NCBI RefSeq assembly: GCF_900591205.1
Contig: NZ_UUPU01000109.1
Span: 248,001 to 312,000 of the forward strand
Direction: 5' to 3'
Length of the DNA: 64,000 nucleotides
From: Pseudomonas viridiflava
GTDB taxonomy: Bacteria; Pseudomonadota; Gammaproteobacteria; Pseudomonadales; Pseudomonadaceae
This document shows, one piece after another, positions 32,212 through 40,877 of this stretch (positions are counted from its first letter, which is position 1; every line of letters begins with the position of its first letter). A program made the translations under genes and the position numbers. Below the pieces are notes generated by a model. It was given only the letters and a program-made list of their open reading frames with translations. It did no database searches and was not told where the DNA came from.

Positions 32212-33111
32212 TCAGCGGTAATTGATGGTCAGGGTGTACTGGCTCTGGAAGGCGCCGGTGGGCGACTGCCCGGCGACCAATTGCGGTTTGAAACTCAGGT
32301 TCACATTGTTGCTGCCGGTCTTCAGTTGCAGGTTGCGTGGGCTGGTGAAGTTCACCGGGTTGGAGGAGTCGCTCCAGATCGCCTGCATGTTCAGGCCGGC
32401 CAGTGTGGTGCGCGACACGCCGGTGGTAGCGCTGACCACTGCCTGGCTCGGCACCAGGGTGGCAGTGGCTTGCACGGCGGCGGCGCAGGTGACCGAGACC
32501 GAGGTCGATTGCACCTGGCTGCTGAGGTCGGCATTGCTGAGGGTGCCGAAGCGCAGGTTGACCGCGCTGGGAGAGCTCAGCGTGCACGCCGGGGTGTAGA
32601 CGGTGTACACAAACGGCATATCCAGGAACCACTCGGCCCACGCCAAGTAGTTGAGGGAGGTCACCCCAATTCGCACCTGCACATTGCGCGTGCCGGTTGT
32701 GCGGGGCGCGGTGCCCACCAGGTTGTAGTGGTAACGCACCACGGTATTGATGGGCAATTGCCGGCATGTGCCACCCAGGCAGACACCACTGAACTGGCCG
32801 ATGTCGAGCAGCGGCATATAGGTCCAGCTGGAGGGGTCGACAAACCGCAGCGCGGCGTGGTTGTAGCCGCTTCCATAGGTGACGCTGGTGTTCACGCCGG
32901 CGGCATAGGGAAAGGCGCGGCGAATCGTGCACGTGGCGCTGTACTCGACGTTGATCGCTTCACCCGGCTGGAAACGGTAGCCCAAGGTCGGGTAGCCGGG
33001 TGTTCCGCACTCGACGTTGCCGCCGATCAGCGCCTGTGCCTGAAACGACAGCCCACACAGTAGGCCGACCAACAGCGCCAGCGTCAGCCGGCGGGGTATG
33101 TTCATGTTCAT
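32212..33111 (-). CDS. Two-domain fimbrial tip adhesin
   Basis: The 299-residue product is longer than the other subunits. After a signal peptide (LALLVGLLCGLSFQAQA) comes an N-terminal domain of about 135 residues with several cysteines (NVECG, ATCTI, SGVCLGGTC). The second half starts at TPACTLSSPSAVNLRFGTL and reads like a pilin domain, ending TLTINYR. An N-terminal receptor-binding domain plus C-terminal pilin domain is the plan of FimH-type tip adhesins; the N-terminal domain has no family I recognise. The ATG at 33111 is two bases after the usher stop. Confidence 0.74.
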   Translation of the reverse strand: MNMNIPRRLTLALLVGLLCGLSFQAQALIGGNVECGTPGYPTLGYRFQPGEAINVEYSATCTIRRAFPYAAGVNTSVTYGSGYNHAALRFVDPSSWTYMPLLDIGQFSGVCLGGTCRQLPINTVVRYHYNLVGTAPRTTGTRNVQVRIGVTSLNYLAWAEWFLDMPFVYTVYTPACTLSSPSAVNLRFGTLSNADLSSQVQSTSVSVTCAAAVQATATLVPSQAVVSATTGVSRTTLAGLNMQAIWSDSSNPVNFTSPRNLQLKTGSNNVNLSFKPQLVAGQSPTGAFQSQYTLTINYR

Positions 33112-33113
33112 GC

Positions 33114-35690
33114 TCACGAGTCCTTGGCGCCCGACCCACCGGCCGCGCGCTCGCATTGAATGTTCAGTTGCGTAATCCCGCCCTCGGCAGGTGCGTCGTC
33201 GTTCAGGTTCAGTTCGCGGCTGCACCATGGCTGCCCGTCCACGCTGATCAGCAAGCGCGCCTGGGGCGGCACGCCGGTCAGGAAGGCGCGGCCCTTGTCC
33301 GCCACCAAGGTGTTGCCCAGCGAACGACCGTCCGCTGCAAACAGTTCAGCGCGGGCCGCAAACGGCGCTGCTTCGCCCTGTGTATCGTGAATGCGAAACA
33401 GAATGCGTTTGCCGCGTCGGGTGTCGAAGTCGGCCAGTACAAAGGCGCCGCGATTGGGCGTGACCTCTTGCACCGGCTCGGCGATATCGACGTCAGCGGA
33501 CATTGATTGGGTGTCCAGCGACACGCGGTTCTTGCGGTAAGGCAGGGCGGACGGCATCACCGTGTAGCCATTGGCGTTGGTACGCACTCCGCGCTTGTTG
33601 GTGATCGCCACGTCAGCGGCGCCTGGCGTCGCGACGATCACGTTGGTTTCGCCCAGCGGCTGGCTGAAAATCAGGTTGCTGCCGTACGCCACCACCGAGC
33701 CTTCCACCCCCAGGTCCAGTTGGCGGTTGCCGGTGGACTCGTTATAAGCGCCGCGCACAATCGCGCCGGGTGCGTCGTACTGGGCGGCGAAGGTGCCGCC
33801 GGCCTGGCGTTGAGCACCGTTGACTTGCTGCGACACGCCCGCGCTGTAGGCCAGGGTGTCGTCGTCAAGCGCATTGCCGCTGAGGGTCGCGGTGCGTGAC
33901 GCGGCGCCATGCGCACTCTGGTTCATATTCGCCGTAACGCGCTGATTGCGTGTGCCACCCAGAGGCATGCTGATGCTCAGGGACAGGCTGCGGTCATCGG
34001 CGTCGGCACCTTTGGTCACGCCCAGGCCGAGGGAGTAGGAAATGCTTCCGGAACTCACGGTGTAGCCCAGTTGGATCGAGGTGTCGGCTTTGCCCCTGTC
34101 CCAGTAGGCGGTTTTCGACACGTTGGCGTACACCCCGCCATAGCCGCCCAGTTGCTGGGACAGGTTGGCGGTAAAGTTGCTTTTCATATGGCCGCTGCGG
34201 TACGTGTCCAGGGCTTGCCCGGCATTGCGGCTGTTGAGCGCCTCGTTGAACGAGTAGTAGCCGCCGGTGGAGTAGCGGTAGCCGATCAGGCTGAAATTGG
34301 TGTCGGTGGCCGCCAGGGATTTGGAGTAGCGAAAGCGAAACGATTGGCCGCTGGCGCTGGTTTTGTCATGGCCCATGGCGTCGCTGCGGGCGTGGGTAAC
34401 GTCCACCGAAATCGCGCCGAAGCCGGCAAAATCATGGGCAAAACCCAGCAGGCCGGCGTTGTATTGATCACTGATCAGGCTGCCACCGAACAGCGTGGTG
34501 CCGCCGCTCAAGCCCCGGCGCAGGGAAGCCTGGATGAAGGTCGGGGTCTGCTGGGCAAAGGCCGATTGCGCCGGGCGGTACTGGCCGGCGAATACCGAAT
34601 AACTTTGCTGGCCTTCGCGCAGCATGTAAGGCACTGACGAAAACGACTGGGTGTAGACCTGGCGCTGGCCGTCCGGGCCTTCTACGGTGACTTCAATGTC
34701 GCCGTTGCTGGCGGTGGGGTACAAGTCGCTCAAGGCGAACGGCCCCGAGGGCACCCATTGTTCATGGATCACGTAGCCACGCTGGCGGATGATCACGCGT
34801 GAGCGGCCATTGGCGATGCCGCGAATCACTGGCGCGAACTCACGGGCTTGATCCGGCAGCATGTCCAGGTCCGAAGCAATGCCCAGCCCGCGATAGGGGA
34901 TAGCGTCGAACAGGTCGCCTTCGGTGGTGGCGTCGCCGAGCGTGGCGATCGCCATCATGTTGCCCATGTCGCGCTGGGCGTAGGTTTCCAGCGACTCCCA
35001 GCGCCCGGTGTCGCCGGTGCCTTTCTGCCACGTCGAGAAGTTGCGCAGCCGCCAGGCCCCGGTGTTGAGGCCGCTGCGCAGGCTGCCGAACTGGTTCTGG
35101 CGGCGGCCGGTGTCCGACTCTGCCGTACTGCCGGTGAAGCTGTAATTGGTGAACGCCACTTGCTCGCCGTTGCTCCACTGCCGGCGGCGGACCTCAAACG
35201 GGATGCTGCCCAGGTAGGCTTGGGGGATTTCAATCGAGAGTATCTGGCGGTTGAAGTCGTAGTCGTAACTCACGCCGGCCAGCCCCTGGTCGAAGCCAAT
35301 GCACGTGGCGTCGGTGTCGCTGCGGTTTTGCAGGGCGCTATCGGCCACGCCCTGGGCGCGGAAAAACTCGGCGTCCAGGCACGGAAACAGGCCGGTGGAG
35401 GAGTTGTCCTGCGTGCCGGTGGCGCGAATAAAGCGCACATCACGCTGCTCGATCGAACGTTGATTGAGCACGACATCCACCCGATAAGTCCCGGGTAACT
35501 GGCCGCCGCTCATGGCGCTGACCTGTTGTTTCACTGCGGCCGAACTCTGCCCGCCGCCGATCTCGAGGAACGACGCATCGAACTCGTAACCGGCCTGTGC
35601 GGGGGCCATGTACAAGGCCACGGCCGCTGCAAGCGGGCAGCCAAGGGCCTTCACGGCGCGACGGCGCATGAATGGGCGTGAACGGGGCAT
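33114..35690 (-). CDS. Fimbrial outer-membrane usher (FimD family)
   Basis: The 858-residue usher assembles and exports pilus subunits. It has a signal peptide (about residues 1-33), an N-terminal chaperone-binding region (YEFDASFLE, then GTYRVDVVLNQ), the plug-domain area near PSGPFALSDLYPTASNGDIE and SVPYMLREGQQSY, a long beta-barrel, and C-terminal periplasmic domains (TPNRGAFVLADF onward). Length matches classical FimD ushers. An internal Met (MRRRAVK, eight residues in) is an alternative start. It lies 30 bases after the chaperone gene. Confidence 0.92.
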   Translation of the reverse strand: MPRSRPFMRRRAVKALGCPLAAAVALYMAPAQAGYEFDASFLEIGGGQSSAAVKQQVSAMSGGQLPGTYRVDVVLNQRSIEQRDVRFIRATGTQDNSSTGLFPCLDAEFFRAQGVADSALQNRSDTDATCIGFDQGLAGVSYDYDFNRQILSIEIPQAYLGSIPFEVRRRQWSNGEQVAFTNYSFTGSTAESDTGRRQNQFGSLRSGLNTGAWRLRNFSTWQKGTGDTGRWESLETYAQRDMGNMMAIATLGDATTEGDLFDAIPYRGLGIASDLDMLPDQAREFAPVIRGIANGRSRVIIRQRGYVIHEQWVPSGPFALSDLYPTASNGDIEVTVEGPDGQRQVYTQSFSSVPYMLREGQQSYSVFAGQYRPAQSAFAQQTPTFIQASLRRGLSGGTTLFGGSLISDQYNAGLLGFAHDFAGFGAISVDVTHARSDAMGHDKTSASGQSFRFRYSKSLAATDTNFSLIGYRYSTGGYYSFNEALNSRNAGQALDTYRSGHMKSNFTANLSQQLGGYGGVYANVSKTAYWDRGKADTSIQLGYTVSSGSISYSLGLGVTKGADADDRSLSLSISMPLGGTRNQRVTANMNQSAHGAASRTATLSGNALDDDTLAYSAGVSQQVNGAQRQAGGTFAAQYDAPGAIVRGAYNESTGNRQLDLGVEGSVVAYGSNLIFSQPLGETNVIVATPGAADVAITNKRGVRTNANGYTVMPSALPYRKNRVSLDTQSMSADVDIAEPVQEVTPNRGAFVLADFDTRRGKRILFRIHDTQGEAAPFAARAELFAADGRSLGNTLVADKGRAFLTGVPPQARLLISVDGQPWCSRELNLNDDAPAEGGITQLNIQCERAAGGSGAKDS

Positions 35691-35720
35691 GGGCGTTCCT
35701 GGAGGGGGCGTGCGCGTTTA

Positions 35721-36419
35721 TCAGTGAATGCGGATAACGGGTGCGTCCACGGTGCTGCCGTAGTCGTCGATGTAGCTGAGCGACACTGCATCGCCTGCTT
35801 TGGCTTGGATCGGCAGTTCGCGCTGTTCAAAGGGGCGCAGCACATCCGGCGCCTGAGTGATCGGCAGGCCGTTGAGCTTCAGTTCGCTGACCACCACGTG
35901 GAGCTTGGAGGGGTTGTTGAACGTCAACGCACCGGCTTGCGCCTTCCAGCTCACCTGCGCCACCGCGTCCTTGAGCGAGCTGTTCAGGCCGGCCGGACGG
36001 TAGAACAGCTTGATGGTGGTCTTGAGGGCGATCTGCAACACGTTCTTGCCTTTTTGCTCATCGCTCATGGCCGGGATCGCCTTGACGTTCATCAGGAACA
36101 GGCTTTCGCGGTCCTGTGGCACCTCGGGACCGCCGGTAAAGATGATGCGCAGGATGTTTTCCTTGTTGGCATCAAGGCGGAACAGCGGCGGCGTGACGAT
36201 AAAGTTATCGACGCTTTCGTCATTACCGCTGCCGAAACGGCTGACCCAGGACTGCACCAGGTAGGGCGAGGTGTCTTCGCGATTGCTCACGGTCAGGTTG
36301 GCTTCGTTGGAAGCGCCGTCGTAGATCAACCGAGTGGCGCCGACGGTGACGGCGGCGTGGGCTGCCGCGCTGTGCCAGAGTGGCAGCAGGGCGAGCAGAA
36401 AATACAGTTTCAAACGCAT
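35721..36419 (-). CDS. Fimbrial periplasmic chaperone (PapD-like)
   Basis: The 232-residue chaperone has a signal peptide (residues 1-22, AAAHA) and the PapD fold: the strand VTVGATRLIYDGASNEANLT and the conserved LFLMNVKAIPA motif near residue 105, with FYRPAGL and KLFYRP nearby. It gives a donor strand to pilins before transfer to the usher. The ATG at 36419 is chosen since it starts the signal peptide. Only one chaperone is in this operon. Confidence 0.93.
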   Translation of the reverse strand: MRLKLYFLLALLPLWHSAAAHAAVTVGATRLIYDGASNEANLTVSNREDTSPYLVQSWVSRFGSGNDESVDNFIVTPPLFRLDANKENILRIIFTGGPEVPQDRESLFLMNVKAIPAMSDEQKGKNVLQIALKTTIKLFYRPAGLNSSLKDAVAQVSWKAQAGALTFNNPSKLHVVVSELKLNGLPITQAPDVLRPFEQRELPIQAKAGDAVSLSYIDDYGSTVDAPVIRIH

Positions 36420-36485
36420 GATGAGGGACCTTTGCAAGCCCGTGGGCTGGCGCACGCGCGCCCGGCCCACGGTGTTGACGAGCAA

Positions 36486-37058
36486 TTACTTGTAGGTAAC
36501 GTCGAAGCTGGCCAGCGCGTGCACCTGACCGGTGCCGATACCGGACGTGATCTCGGCAGCTTCGCCTTCGCCGGTGGTCACGTCGGCCACGGTGCGCACG
36601 TAGGCGGCGGTGAAGTCAAAGGTGTTGGACTGTGCACGCAGGTCGTAATCGGCGGTCGGCGTGTTCAGTGGCAGCTTGTTGCCGGTACGCGAGTCGGCGA
36701 TCTGGATCGCGATGCCGCGCACCTGGTTTTCCCCGGTCAGGCCCAGCAGGGTCGAATCGGTGGCGTCCTGCTGACCGCTGAAGGTAATTGCAGCGTTCTT
36801 GCGGGTTGCGGTGCTGCAGTTGTCCAGGCTGATGGAGAACGCTTTGGGCTTGGCGGTGGAGCCCACGGTCGGCGCGAAGTCAGCGATACGCACCGCGTCC
36901 AGGGTCACGGATTTGTTCACGTCGCCGGTGGTGATGGTGCACGCGTTGTCGGTGACGGAACCGGTGAATTCGATCTGCCCGTCCGCAGCCTGTGCAGTGC
37001 CAGCCAGCAGCCAGCAAGCGCCGCAAGCAAGGGTGAGTTGGCTCAGTTTGTTCAGCAT
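36486..37058 (-). CDS. Major fimbrial subunit (type 1, Cup-like)
   Basis: The 190-residue pilin has a signal peptide ending TAQA, the domain start IEFTGSVTDNACTITTGDVN, a cysteine pair (NACTI, LDNCS) and the tail FDVTYK with penultimate Tyr. As first gene with the best ribosome site (AAGAGGC before the ATG) and type-1 features, it is likely the major subunit. It leads the operon pilin-chaperone-usher-adhesin-two minor pilins, corresponding to the fimbrial half of a Cup-type cluster. Confidence 0.88.
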   Translation of the reverse strand: MLNKLSQLTLACGACWLLAGTAQAADGQIEFTGSVTDNACTITTGDVNKSVTLDAVRIADFAPTVGSTAKPKAFSISLDNCSTATRKNAAITFSGQQDATDSTLLGLTGENQVRGIAIQIADSRTGNKLPLNTPTADYDLRAQSNTFDFTAAYVRTVADVTTGEGEAAEITSGIGTGQVHALASFDVTYK

Positions 37059-37493
37059 TGCAATGCCTCTTTTGAGAGATGGAAGGTTGTCTGCTACCCG
37101 TTGGGTAAGCCAATCCATAGTGCAATGCTGGGATTTGGAGGCACATGAGACAGATCTTAAAAGCTGGCCAAGTGCTTCCGCCCGACCGGTGAGTCCATAT
37201 CCGACGCCGGGCGTGATATTCTGCGCGCCATCTTGGTCTGGTCTCTCTCTGGCACGTACATCCGTATACGTCCCCGCGATTGACTGTCGCCCAGGTAGCT
37301 GAAGCCAATAATGATAAGAAGTCAGCGCAGAAGGGACATAAAAGTGAGGTCGATACGTCGGCCTTGTGTGCCCACCCTGCGGCCCTCGAATAAATCTGCA
37401 CACCCCGCGGTGCGTTGCCTGGCGCAGCGTGATTGAGGGGTGCCGATGATCAGGGGCGGTGGGGCGGACGGCGTTTTATCATAGGTGCTACTG
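37059..37493. promoter_or_regulatory. Divergent regulatory region between fimbrial operon and mqo
   Basis: This 435-base gap carries the promoters of both operons. TACCCGTTGGGTA (37095-37107) is a 5+5 palindrome 37 bases before the pilin start and might be an operator for the leftward fimbrial operon. I see no further clear motif; no gene is credible here. Confidence 0.45.
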
Positions 37494-39140
37494 ATGTTTA
37501 AAAAAGTAAACACTGCCCTGCTGGGGCTGGCTTTGTCGCTGGGGATCACGTCCGTTCACGCGGAAGAGGCAAAGAAAGTCGATGTGCTGCTGATCGGCGG
37601 CGGCATCATGAGTGCAACCCTGGGTGTATGGCTCAACGAGCTGCAGCCGGACTGGTCGATGGAAATGGTCGAGCGCCTCGATGGCGTGGCCGAAGAAAGC
37701 TCCAACGGCTGGAACAACGCAGGCACCGGTCACTCGGCCCTGGCTGAGTTGAACTACACCCCGGAAAACAAGGACGGCAACGTTGAGATCCCGAAAGCGG
37801 TCGAAATCAACGAAGCGTTCCAGATCTCCCGTCAGTTCTGGTCCTGGCAGGTTCAGCAGGGCGTCCTGAAGAACCCACGTTCGTTCATCAACACCACACC
37901 GCACATGAGCTTCGTGTGGGGTGATGACAACATCAAGTTCCTCAAAAAACGCTACGAAGCCCTGAAGGCCAGCCCGCTGTTCGCTGGCATGCAGTACTCC
38001 GAAGACCCGGCGCAGATCGCCAAGTGGGTCCCGCTGATGATGGAAGGGCGTGACCCGAACCAGAAAATCGCGGCCACCTGGAGCCCGCTGGGGACCGACA
38101 TGAACTTCGGCGAGATCACCCGCCAGTTCGTCGCTCACCTGCAAACCACCCCTAAGTTCGACCTGAAACTGTCGAGCGAAGTGCAGGACATCACCAAGAA
38201 CGCCGACGGTTCGTGGCGTGTGAGCTACAAAAACCTGAAAGACGGCACCAAGACTGAAACCGACGCCAAGTTCGTGTTCATCGGTGCGGGCGGCGGTGCA
38301 CTGCACCTGCTGCAGAAGTCGGGCATTCCTGAAGCCAAGGAATACGCTGGCTTCCCGGTAGGCGGCTCGTTCCTGGTGACCGATAACCCAGCAGTGGCCG
38401 AACAGCACCTGGCTAAAGCCTACGGTAAAGCTTCGGTTGGCGCGCCACCGATGTCGGTTCCGCACCTGGACACCCGCGTGCTGGATGGCAAGCGTGTGAT
38501 TCTGTTTGGCCCATTCGCAACCTTCTCGACCAAGTTCCTGAAAGAAGGCTCGTACCTGGACCTGCTGACCAGCACCACCACCCACAACATCTGGCCAATG
38601 ACCAAAGTCGGTATTCGTGAATACCCACTGGTCGAGTACCTTGCCGGTCAATTGATGCTGTCGGACGACGACCGCTTCAAAGCCCTGCAAGAGTACTTCC
38701 CGAACGCCAAGAAAGAAGACTGGCGCCTGTGGCAAGCCGGTCAGCGCGTGCAGATCATCAAGCGTGACGAAGAGCAGGGCGGCGTCCTGAAACTCGGCAC
38801 CGAAGTGGTCAGCTCCGCCGACAACACCATCGCAGGTCTGTTGGGTGCATCGCCAGGCGCGTCCACCGCGGCTCCGATCATGCTGACCGTGCTGCAGAAA
38901 GTGTTCAAGGACAAGGTTGCGACCCCTGAGTGGCAGGCAAAACTGCATCAGATCGTACCGAGCTACGGCACCAAGCTGAACGACAACCCTGAGGCTGTTG
39001 CCAAGGAATGGGCCTACACCGCCAACATCCTTCAGCTGCCGACACCGCCCGTGATTCCACAGGGCGCTGCTCCAAAGGCCACCGAGGCTGCCAAGCCTGC
39101 GGCTGAGCCGAGCAAGCCGGCGTCTGACCTGGCGCTGTAA
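37494..39140 (+). CDS. mqo: Malate:quinone oxidoreductase with signal-like N-terminus
   Basis: The 548-residue FAD enzyme oxidises malate to oxaloacetate and reduces quinone at the inner membrane, replacing malate dehydrogenase in part. The FAD motif VDVLLIGGGIMSATLG lies near residue 30, followed by SSNGWNNAGTGHSALAELNY, the family signature. Before it is a hydrophobic stretch (LLGLALSLGITSVHAE) like a signal peptide or anchor, and the tail is Ala/Pro-rich (AAKPAAEPSKPA). The start at 37494 gives MFKKVNTALLG. It is monocistronic with a good terminator. Confidence 0.95.
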   Translation: MFKKVNTALLGLALSLGITSVHAEEAKKVDVLLIGGGIMSATLGVWLNELQPDWSMEMVERLDGVAEESSNGWNNAGTGHSALAELNYTPENKDGNVEIPKAVEINEAFQISRQFWSWQVQQGVLKNPRSFINTTPHMSFVWGDDNIKFLKKRYEALKASPLFAGMQYSEDPAQIAKWVPLMMEGRDPNQKIAATWSPLGTDMNFGEITRQFVAHLQTTPKFDLKLSSEVQDITKNADGSWRVSYKNLKDGTKTETDAKFVFIGAGGGALHLLQKSGIPEAKEYAGFPVGGSFLVTDNPAVAEQHLAKAYGKASVGAPPMSVPHLDTRVLDGKRVILFGPFATFSTKFLKEGSYLDLLTSTTTHNIWPMTKVGIREYPLVEYLAGQLMLSDDDRFKALQEYFPNAKKEDWRLWQAGQRVQIIKRDEEQGGVLKLGTEVVSSADNTIAGLLGASPGASTAAPIMLTVLQKVFKDKVATPEWQAKLHQIVPSYGTKLNDNPEAVAKEWAYTANILQLPTPPVIPQGAAPKATEAAKPAAEPSKPASDLAL

Positions 39141-39152
39141 GCAACACCGTAT

Positions 39153-39192
39153 AAAAAGCCCGCTGAACCGGTAACGGTCAGCGGGCTTTTTT
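39153..39192 (+). terminator. Terminator of mqo
   Basis: AAAAGCCCGCTGA and TCAGCGGGCTTTT pair around an 11-base loop, followed by T residues; it may also serve the convergent gene at 39205. Confidence 0.9.
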
Positions 39193-39204
39193 GTGGCGGG
39201 GTGT

Positions 39205-39876
39205 TTATGCGCGGCGTGGGGCTCGCGGGACGGGAGGCAGTTCAACCGTGCGCTCGGCCGCGGCCAGCGCGGCCTTCAAGCCGGCCTGGTCCAGCGCGAC
39301 GCAATAGGCGGGCTTGGCCCGTTCAAACCGCCAACTTTCATCCAGCCCGCCCGCATCCACGGCATCGAAGCCCAGTTCGTCGAGCAACGTGATTACCTGC
39401 GCCTTGGCCGCTGCGTCATCCGCTGCCACCGGCAGTGCCCGGCGATCCGCTGCGCCGTGGGGGCGGGCATCCTCGGTCAGGTCGGGCGCGAAGATCGCGT
39501 TGAACACTTTCACCACGTGCGCGTGCGGCAAATGTTCGGCAAGCAGCCGGCTGGTGGTGGTTTCAAAGCGGTCCAACACCGCGATCTGCCCATCGCGTTC
39601 GGGGTAGTAATTGTTGGCGTCCATCACCGTTTTGCCCTCAAGCCATTGCGCAGGCACGCTGCGGTAATGTTCCAGGGGGATAGCCACCAGCACTACATCG
39701 CCAAACTTGGCCGCGTCTGCGGCGGTGCCCACCTTGACCCCGAGAATACCGCTCACCACGCTGCTCATCGTCTGCGGCCCACGGGAGTTGCTCAACATCA
39801 CTTCGTGCCCGGCGGCCAACGCCAGTTGCGCCACGGCGCGCCCGATAAAGCCTGCGCCTATTACACCAATCTTCAT
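39205..39876 (-). CDS. NADPH-dependent F420-reductase-like oxidoreductase
   Basis: The 223-residue protein begins with a classic Rossmann motif (KIGVIGAGFIGRAVAQLA) and has MLSNSRGPQT, the NADP-phosphate-binding loop of F420-dependent NADP reductase-like proteins, then VVLVAIPLEHYRSVP and VVKVFNAIFA. Pseudomonas does not make F420, so the substrate is unknown; it may reduce another compound. It is divergent from a LysR gene (starts about 100 bases apart), the likely regulator. Confidence 0.78.
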   Translation of the reverse strand: MKIGVIGAGFIGRAVAQLALAAGHEVMLSNSRGPQTMSSVVSGILGVKVGTAADAAKFGDVVLVAIPLEHYRSVPAQWLEGKTVMDANNYYPERDGQIAVLDRFETTTSRLLAEHLPHAHVVKVFNAIFAPDLTEDARPHGAADRRALPVAADDAAAKAQVITLLDELGFDAVDAGGLDESWRFERAKPAYCVALDQAGLKAALAAAERTVELPPVPRAPRRA

Positions 39877-39976
39877 GGCCTTGCTCCTGTTGGAAGAGGG
39901 AAGCCGCTATGATGATTGGCAACCAATTGGCGATAAATAAGTGTTCTTGCTTGAGTGTTGTTACTGGGAGTAGAGA

Positions 39977-40873
39977 ATGATGGATCGTTTATCCAGCATG
40001 AGTGCCTTTGTGATGGCGGCTGAGTTGGGCTCCTATGCCCGCGCCGCTGAGCGCTTGAACATGTCGGCGCAAATGGTCGCCAAACACGTCACCGCGTTGG
40101 AGCAGCGCCTGGGCGCACGCTTGCTCAACCGCACCACGCGCAGGCAAAGCCTGACTGAGTTGGGTAACGCGTACTACGAGCGTTGCAAGCACATACTGAC
40201 GGAGGCCGAGGCGGCCGACTCGCTCGCGCAGATCATGAATGACACCCCGCGTGGCAAATTGAAAATCACCGCCCCGGTGACCTTCGGCTCCTACAGCCTG
40301 ATGCCGTTGATTACCGGGTTTCTGCGGGACAACCCGGAGGTGGAAATCGACCTGCACCTGACCGATCGTTTCGTCGACCTGGTGGAGGAGGGCTATGAAG
40401 CGGCCTTTCGTATCGGCCCCCTCGCAGCCAGTGGCCTCACCGCCCGGCCGCTGGCGCCTTATCGGCTGGTGGTCTGCGCCGCGCCGGCGTACCTGGCGGC
40501 ACGCGGAACGCCGCAGACGCCGGCCGACCTTGAGCATCACGAATGCCTGGGCTACGCCTTCTGGTCGCGCCCGGCGGATCGTGAATGGGTGCTTTTCGAT
40601 GGGGCTACGCCACATAAGGTGCAGGTGGCCAGCCGTTTGCAGATCAACGAAAGCCGCGCCTTGATGTCGGCCGCGCTGGACGGTTTTGGCATCGTCCTGG
40701 GGCCCGAAGACTTTCTGCGCACGGCGCTGGCCAAGGGCGAGCTGGTGCGGGTGCTGCCGGGTTTTGATTCGCCGAGCCGGCAGATGCACCTCGTCTACAC
40801 GGCGAACCGGCAGCGCACCGCCAAGCTGCGGCGCTTTGTCGAAGCCGTGTTGGGGCGTTTCGGCCCCGCGTGA
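39977..40873 (+). CDS. LysR-family transcriptional regulator
   Basis: The 298-residue protein has an N-terminal helix-turn-helix (MSAFVMAAELGSYARAAERL, then RLLNRTTRRQSLT) and a substrate-binding domain from residue about 90 (GKLKITAPVTFGSYSL). It belongs to the large CrgA-like group of LysR proteins. It is divergent from the F420-reductase-like gene, which it probably regulates. Effector unknown. Confidence 0.88.
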   Translation: MMDRLSSMSAFVMAAELGSYARAAERLNMSAQMVAKHVTALEQRLGARLLNRTTRRQSLTELGNAYYERCKHILTEAEAADSLAQIMNDTPRGKLKITAPVTFGSYSLMPLITGFLRDNPEVEIDLHLTDRFVDLVEEGYEAAFRIGPLAASGLTARPLAPYRLVVCAAPAYLAARGTPQTPADLEHHECLGYAFWSRPADREWVLFDGATPHKVQVASRLQINESRALMSAALDGFGIVLGPEDFLRTALAKGELVRVLPGFDSPSRQMHLVYTANRQRTAKLRRFVEAVLGRFGPA

Positions 40874-40877
40874 ACTC

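Noticed and set aside
37488..39245. 585-codon minus-strand frame over mqo
   Set aside because: Antisense shadow; sense strand has complete mqo with terminator.
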